Shown here piece by piece: positions 4,120-5,316 of a stretch of DNA of 5,316 nt. Position 1 is the stretch's first letter; each line of letters begins with the position of its first letter. The DNA comes from Chloroflexota bacterium. GTDB lineage: Bacteria; Chloroflexota; Dehalococcoidia; E44-bin15. The stretch spans positions 1-5,316 of the forward strand of contig JADFVG010000186.1 of assembly GCA_015222405.1 (NCBI GenBank). Direction: 5' to 3'. A program made the translations under genes and the position numbers. Under the pieces are notes generated by a model. It was not told where the DNA came from. It saw nothing but the letters and a program-made list of their open reading frames with translations, and made no database searches.

Positions 4120-5316
4120 ATGACATCCCAGGTATTCTATCGCAAGTGGCGTCCCCAGACCTTAGCCCAGGTGGTGGGGCAAGAGCATGTGACCCGAACC
4201 CTGGCCAATGCCCTAAAAACGGGGCGGGTAGCCCATGCCTACCTCTTCTGCGGCCCCCGAGGCACGGGAAAGACCAGCACCGGGCGCATCCTGTCCAAGG
4301 CGGTGAACTGCCTCGAGGGGGGCAAGGGGGAGCCATGCAACGCTTGCACCCTATGCCAGGCGATTAGCGAGGGGCGGGCGATGGATGTGGTGGAGATCGA
4401 CGCCGCCAGCAATCGGGGCATCGACGAGATTCGCGACCTCCGGGAAAGGGTCAAATATGCCCCCAATATGGCGAGGTATAAGGTCTATATCATCGACGAG
4501 GTTCACATGCTCACCGAGCCCGCAGCCAACGCCCTGCTCAAGACCCTGGAGGAGCCACCCCCCCATGTGAAGTTCGTGCTGGCAACCACAGAGCCGCATA
4601 AGGTTCCGGCCACCATTCTCTCTCGATGCCAGAGATTCGATTTCAGGCGCATCCCCCAGGATGCTATGGTATCAAGGCTCACCGACATCTGCGAGCGAGA
4701 GGACATCACTATCGAGCCCGCAGCGCTAAAACTCATCGCCAGGAGGGCCACCGGGAGCATGCGGGACGCGGAAAACATGCTGGAGCAACTGGTTGCCTAC
4801 CATGGCAGCAAAATTGAGTTGCATCAAGTTCAAGCAGTCTTGGGCATCACCGGGGACCCTCGCACCCAGGAGCTGGCGAAGCACATTATCAATAGGGATA
4901 TGAGCGCGGGGCTGGCAACCATAAATAGCGTCGTCCGTGACGGCCTCGACCTGCGGCAATTCAACCGAGAGCTGGTGGAATTGTTGAGAGGGCTGCTTTT
5001 GATGAAGGCCGGCGCCGCCGAGGCTGTCGACCTCACGCCAGAGACAGTGGCCGAGATGAAGGCCCTGACGACAGGGGCTTCGCTGGACCAGCTTTCCCAA
5101 GCGGTGAAGCTGTTTCGACAGGTGGAAGTGGACTTCGATGGCTTCTCCCCGCTGCCTTTGGAACTGGCCTTCGTCGAGTGCGCCTTGCCCAAAGAGGAGG
5201 AAGTCCCAAGTCCGGCAGCCCCGACGACGAAAAAGCCCGTTGTTGCTCCTGCGCCGGCAGCCAAGACGAAGGAGGAGCCCATTATCGCTCCTGCGCCAGC
5301 AGCCCCGACGAAGAAA
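4120..5316 (+). CDS. dnaX: DNA polymerase III subunit gamma/tau (runs off right edge)
   Basis: The clamp-loader ATPase of the replicative polymerase, linking clamp loading to the replisome. 399 residues are visible and the frame stays open to the window end. Landmarks: the N-terminus FYRKWRPQTLAQVVGQEHV (6-24); Walker A GPRGTGKTS (45-53); the zinc module with C64, C73, C76 and C79; DAASNRGIDEIR (94-105); Walker B IIDEVHML (124-131); LLKTLEEPP (139-147); sensor 1 SRCQRF (168-173); sensor 2 GSMRDAENMLEQ (212-223); and the oligomerisation domain III with RQFNRELVELLRGLLLMKAG (279-298). From about residue 355 an Ala/Pro/Lys-rich linker begins, with a 14-residue repeat. This corresponds to the linker before the tau-specific domains, which lie outside the window. 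The ATG at 4120 has an AAGGG site overlapping the upstream stop codon. Whether a shorter gamma form is made cannot be seen. Confidence 0.97.
   Translation, partial: MTSQVFYRKWRPQTLAQVVGQEHVTRTLANALKTGRVAHAYLFCGPRGTGKTSTGRILSKAVNCLEGGKGEPCNACTLCQAISEGRAMDVVEIDAASNRGIDEIRDLRERVKYAPNMARYKVYIIDEVHMLTEPAANALLKTLEEPPPHVKFVLATTEPHKVPATILSRCQRFDFRRIPQDAMVSRLTDICEREDITIEPAALKLIARRATGSMRDAENMLEQLVAYHGSKIELHQVQAVLGITGDPRTQELAKHIINRDMSAGLATINSVVRDGLDLRQFNRELVELLRGLLLMKAGAAEAVDLTPETVAEMKALTTGASLDQLSQAVKLFRQVEVDFDGFSPLPLELAFVECALPKEEEVPSPAAPTTKKPVVAPAPAAKTKEEPIIAPAPAAPTKK
5203..5316 (+). repeat. 42-base tandem repeat in the dnaX linker
   Basis: The coding sequence repeats with a 42-base (14-codon) period in units starting at 5203, 5245 and 5287; the last is cut by the edge. 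The opening 18 bases of the second and third units differ at one position (GCTCCTGCGCCGGCAGCC against an A in the 12th place). The first unit is more diverged. The unit consensus at protein level is roughly APAPAA-P/K-T-K-K/E-K/E-P-V/I-V/I. This is an expandable disordered linker rather than a folded domain. Confidence 0.75.

Noticed and set aside
5227..5235. Possible programmed frameshift site in dnaX (ACG AAA AAG)
   Set aside because: E. coli uses A AAA AAG for gamma production. Here the run is only five A's preceded by G, so -1 re-pairing would be poor. No upstream Shine-Dalgarno-like stimulator was recognised, and neither shifted frame meets a stop before the window ends.

Overview
The window reads as ordinary chromosomal housekeeping DNA from a bacterium of the Chloroflexota, most likely Dehalococcoidia-like. 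This is inferred from the protein flavour: the AtpI/AtpB pair, the DUF151 and DUF951 proteins, and YbeY next to a radical SAM protein and DnaX. It was not tested by any search. Base composition is moderately GC-rich. Starts are mixed (ATG and GTG), genes are tightly packed, and the promoters have recognisable sigma-70-type hexamers with 17-base spacers. No RNA gene, mobile element, CRISPR array or prophage trace was seen.

Left part, minus strand (1-1003): the start of an ATP synthase operon runs off the left edge. It comprises an AtpI/AtpZ-type small membrane protein and then the N-terminal part of F0 subunit a, joined by a one-base stop/start overlap. Its probable extended -10 promoter lies at about 520-548. 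Just upstream is a hairpin terminator (569-599) that closes the preceding transcription unit. That unit is a bifunctional-nuclease-domain (DUF151) protein followed by a 108-residue zinc-ribbon protein of unknown function, with its own consensus-like promoter (1538-1566).

Middle (1569-2680): pyrF (orotidine 5'-phosphate decarboxylase, pyrimidine synthesis) overlaps by 11 bases a small DUF951 protein downstream of it, both on the minus strand. A 103-base intergenic region separates pyrF from the plus-strand genes. It holds two back-to-back divergent promoters with unusually short leaders.

Right part, plus strand (2681-5316): ybeY (16S rRNA 3'-end maturation endoribonuclease), an uncharacterised radical SAM enzyme, and dnaX (DNA polymerase III tau/gamma, cut by the right edge) form a tight operon with a 32-base overlap and then a 10-base gap.

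The genes serve separate core functions (energy, pyrimidines, ribosome maturation, replication), and I see no dedicated novel system. The most notable details are: an Asp in place of the usual third metal-ligand His of YbeY; a CX4CX2C cluster motif, in place of CX3CX2C, in the radical SAM protein; a 14-residue tandem repeat in the DnaX linker; and the divergent promoter pair.
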